NCBI GenBank assembly: GCA_047974375.1
Contig: JBKECF010000004.1
Location: 1-64,000, forward strand
Direction: 5' to 3'
From: JBKECF01 sp047974375
GTDB taxonomy: Bacteria > Bacillota > Clostridia > Lachnospirales > CAMZNU01
Length of the DNA: 64,000 bases
The position numbers were made by a program, and so were the translations under genes. Numbering within the stretch: the first letter of the stretch is position 1; every line of letters starts with the position of its first letter. Below, one piece after another: positions 61,588 to 64,000 of this stretch. The notes under the pieces were generated by a model. The model was not told the DNA's origin, ran no database searches, and saw only the letters and a list, made by a program, of their open reading frames with translations.

Positions 61588-62484
61588 TTATACATCATAA
61601 GTTACCCACTTTTTTTGACCTATAAATTGTATAATGGTAAAAATTGCAATAATAAGAACAGACCAAAGCACATAAACTGATCCAGCACCTTTATTGTTCA
61701 TTGTAAAGGTTTGCCTGTAAAAAGCGTATAATATTGTCTCTGTGCTCCTTATGGCTGGGTTTGTAGGTGCAATCATCATATAAACTATATCAAAAACTTT
61801 TAAAGACGCCATCATTCTCATTATTATTACAAAAAATAATGTTGGGGAAACCAAAGGTAGTGTAATAAATCTAAATTGTGCGAATAATGTTGCACCTTCA
61901 ACTTTAGCTGCTTCATAATACACTTTGGAAATTCCTTGCAAACCGGATAATAATAAAATTGCATCGTATCCAATAGCGCTCCATATAGCGACTATGGCGC
62001 AAGATAATAAAGCTGTACTAGGATTTGTTGTCCAATTTATTGTATTTGGTAATCCTATTGCTCCTAGAATAGTGTTTATTATTCCATAATCTGTGTTGTA
62101 CATCCATTTCCAAACCATGGCTATTGCCGCTGGGGCAACAACCATGGGCAAGAAATATATCATTCTAAAAAAAGTTGTTCCTTTTAGTTTTTGATTTAAC
62201 AAAACAGCAAGTAATAATCCTAAAATAATTGTAGATGGTACTGTATATAGTACAAATAAAAGTGTGTTTTTTGTTATTTCCCAAAAATCATCGGAGGCTA
62301 GCATATTAATATAATTTTGTAAGCCGACAAAACTCCAGGAACCAAAGGAACCAGATTTATGGAAGCTTATCCAAAGTGTTCTAAAAAAAGGATAAATATT
62401 AAGTGTAATTAATCCAATCATTGTAGGTAATACCATTAGCATTCCTGTAACATGTGATTCGTATTTAGTTGTATTCTTATTCAT
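61588..62484 (-). CDS. Sugar ABC transporter permease (MalF-type)
   Basis: 298 residues, six helices, with YEAAKVEGATLFAQFRFITL as the EAA loop. AGAGGTG before ATG. It lies 28 bases after the binding-protein gene and 25 bases before the second permease. Confidence 0.9.
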   Translation of the reverse strand: MNKNTTKYESHVTGMLMVLPTMIGLITLNIYPFFRTLWISFHKSGSFGSWSFVGLQNYINMLASDDFWEITKNTLLFVLYTVPSTIILGLLLAVLLNQKLKGTTFFRMIYFLPMVVAPAAIAMVWKWMYNTDYGIINTILGAIGLPNTINWTTNPSTALLSCAIVAIWSAIGYDAILLLSGLQGISKVYYEAAKVEGATLFAQFRFITLPLVSPTLFFVIIMRMMASLKVFDIVYMMIAPTNPAIRSTETILYAFYRQTFTMNNKGAGSVYVLWSVLIIAIFTIIQFIGQKKWVTYDV

Positions 62485-62512
62485 TTTACACCTCTATCTA
62501 CGACCGTTATAG

Positions 62513-63856
62513 CTATTCTGCTGCCAAATGTTCATTCACAATTTGTGCGGCAGTTTTACAAGCTTCTTCAATTGTTTTTTCGCCATTATAAGCTGACAAT
62601 AATTCAGCTTCAACTAGTGGACCCCACTCAGATTTTGATTTGGAATATGGGAATTGTACACCGTACTCCATCATATCGGAATATACCTTTGTATTTTTTC
62701 CCTCGTAGGTGTTTGTCCAACTATCATAAGTACTGTTAAAGGCTGGTATTGCTGCGCCTTTTTCGCCATGGATTATAGCTGCTTCTTCAGAGCCTAAGAA
62801 CTTTAAAACCTTTTTTATTTTCTCTAACTCAGGGTGTGTAGCGTATGTTGCATAAGATAGACCATTATAGATGCTAGCCCTGCCGTCACCTATTTTGGGA
62901 TTTGTAGCTTTAGGTAATACAGCTACATCCCAATTTAAGTCTGGGTAATTTAGGTATAAATTGTTTATGCCCCATGAACCACCAAATCTCATTGCAACTT
63001 CACCGGCAGCAAATCTTTCGTAAGCCCCTAGCTCAGACAATTGAGCTTGAGTAGGAGAAAAATTATAATCATTTTGCCAACTATACCATTCTTTTAAACC
63101 TGCCATGCCTGCAGTATCATCAATACCACAATCTGTAAAGTTATCATTTATCATATATCCTTCAGCTTGGTATATTAAATTATGATAACCTTCTTGATCA
63201 TCAAGAGGTGCGGCAAAACCGTATTTTCCTGTTGTATCTGTTATTTTTTGTGCTGCATTAACTAAATCTTCCCAAGTCCATGTTTCGTCTGGATAGGCAA
63301 CACCAGCCTCGTCTAAAAGGTCTTTATTGTATAACAAACCTATAGTATCTACGTCTTTTGGTATTCCATATATTTTACCATTATAAGTGACATTGTTTAC
63401 TAAACCTTCAACGAAATTATTCTTATAATAATTTTCCTCAACGTCATTATACAAATCTGTCACATCTGCTAGTATTTCTCCCTCAGCGTATCTTGAAAAT
63501 TCGTTGGTATGCATCCAAAATATATCTGGTAATGTATTACTATTTGCCATTGCTTCTAGTTTTGTCCAGTATTCAGTCCATGCAGAGATATCAACAGATA
63601 TATTTATGGAGGGGTCGATTTCTGTATATCGTGCAGCTAGAGCTTCCATGCCTTCGCGTTGGAAAGTATCCCAACCAAATAATGTAATATCTAAAGCTTT
63701 ATTACTACTATCTTCGCTGGTACTACTTTCATTGCTCGCTGTTACTTCCGTATTGTTTTCTTTGGAGTTGTCCTGCGTTTCAGTAAAGCCACAAGCAAAA
63801 AGCATAGTTGCCATGACAATAGTTGAAATCCTTGTAACTAATTTTTTAATTTTCAT
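62513..63856 (-). CDS. Sugar ABC transporter binding lipoprotein
   Basis: 447 residues. Lipoprotein signal MKIKKLVTRISTIVMATMLFACGF (split here as MKIKKLVTRISTIV and ATMLFACGF; Cys22), Asn/Glu/Ser linker, then a family 1 solute-binding fold (DITLFGWDTFQREGMEALAA; MRFGGSWGINNLYLN). First gene of the third sugar importer, transcribed away from the window end; AAGGAGG precedes the ATG. Confidence 0.9.
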   Translation of the reverse strand: MKIKKLVTRISTIVMATMLFACGFTETQDNSKENNTEVTASNESSTSEDSSNKALDITLFGWDTFQREGMEALAARYTEIDPSINISVDISAWTEYWTKLEAMANSNTLPDIFWMHTNEFSRYAEGEILADVTDLYNDVEENYYKNNFVEGLVNNVTYNGKIYGIPKDVDTIGLLYNKDLLDEAGVAYPDETWTWEDLVNAAQKITDTTGKYGFAAPLDDQEGYHNLIYQAEGYMINDNFTDCGIDDTAGMAGLKEWYSWQNDYNFSPTQAQLSELGAYERFAAGEVAMRFGGSWGINNLYLNYPDLNWDVAVLPKATNPKIGDGRASIYNGLSYATYATHPELEKIKKVLKFLGSEEAAIIHGEKGAAIPAFNSTYDSWTNTYEGKNTKVYSDMMEYGVQFPYSKSKSEWGPLVEAELLSAYNGEKTIEEACKTAAQIVNEHLAAE

Positions 63857-64000
63857 TTTAATACCTCCTTAAATTTTCTTGCGTTTATAATATTTGTTAA
63901 AAATAAATCCAAAATTAGAAAATAATTATTTATATATATAAATTCAACATATTGCATTTACGTGTATCGGGATTTATGAAAAATAATTTTAAGGTTAAAA
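63857..64000. other. Upstream region of the third sugar operon
   Basis: 144 very AT-rich bases with the ribosome binding site AAGGAGG and a TATAAA box near 63886 on the minus strand whose -35 is poor. No operator palindrome or repeat was recognised before the window ends. Confidence 0.5.

Overview
The window is one stretch of chromosome from an AT-rich, low-GC Gram-positive anaerobe, most likely a member of the Clostridia (Lachnospirales-like). I infer this from the strong AGGAGG ribosome binding sites, the many TTG and GTG starts, the rRNA-linked tRNA block, the ACT-PFL (DUF711) pair, the SpoVB/MurJ-type flippase, YesM/YesN-type sensor pairs beside LplA/B/C-type sugar ABC transporters, and relics of clostridial-type insertion sequences. 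Genus and species cannot be read from the sequence.

Layout. 1-480 is the end of an rRNA operon: 5S rRNA followed by tRNA-Pro, -Arg, -His and -Lys. 0.5-7.6 kb is housekeeping and envelope material: a SEDS (FtsW/RodA-like) protein, two small lipoproteins, a DUF2164 protein with L-ribulose-5-phosphate 4-epimerase, a MurJ/SpoVB-like flippase, an exported thioredoxin-like protein behind a promoter whose spacer is almost pure T, and a secreted-protein gene broken by an in-frame stop. 7.6-8.85 kb is mobile-element debris (degenerate group II intron, hairpin repeats). 8.85-11.8 kb carries a uracil permease and an iron alcohol dehydrogenase. 11.8-17.7 kb is a complete minus-strand maltodextrin-type operon (binding protein, two permeases, amylomaltase, LacI regulator) with a clear promoter, a palindromic operator and a duplicated translation start. 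17.9-28.3 kb is an island bounded by IS relics: a second LacI regulator, a nucleoside-type BMP ABC importer (four genes) and an unusual beta-propeller/PHP hydrolase. 28.4-32.6 kb holds the ACT-PFL pair and an aconitase-family hydratase. 32.7-41.4 kb is a minus-strand sugar-acid cluster: enolase-superfamily dehydratase, tripartite TctCBA importer, DapA-family lyase, tartronate-semialdehyde-type reductase, a PrpR-like regulator with a dead AAA+ domain, and a KdgF-like cupin. 41.6-60.6 kb contains two YesM/YesN-controlled sugar import loci, one ending in an alpha-L-rhamnosidase (GH78), the other with two different LplA-type binding proteins and an FAD oxidoreductase. 60.7-63.9 kb is a third, minus-strand sugar ABC transporter.

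How it works together. Most of the window is devoted to uptake and breakdown of plant-type carbohydrates: starch oligomers (MalQ), rhamnosides (GH78) and aldarates (dehydratase, aldolase, reductase leading to glycerate and pyruvate), each with its own local regulator. No ATPase (MsmX/MalK type) is encoded beside any of the four carbohydrate ABC transporters, so a shared ATPase elsewhere in the genome is implied.

The most unusual content is non-coding: a family of about 100-bp two-hairpin repeats (R1: five copies plus a module inside a terminator), a family of about 65-bp double-hairpin repeats with covarying stems (R2: four copies, three inside mobile-element relics), and 26-bp CTGGTC-stem-TTC-stem-TGCTC units (R3). 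All coordinates and motifs were read by eye without database searches; family names rest on recognised motifs.
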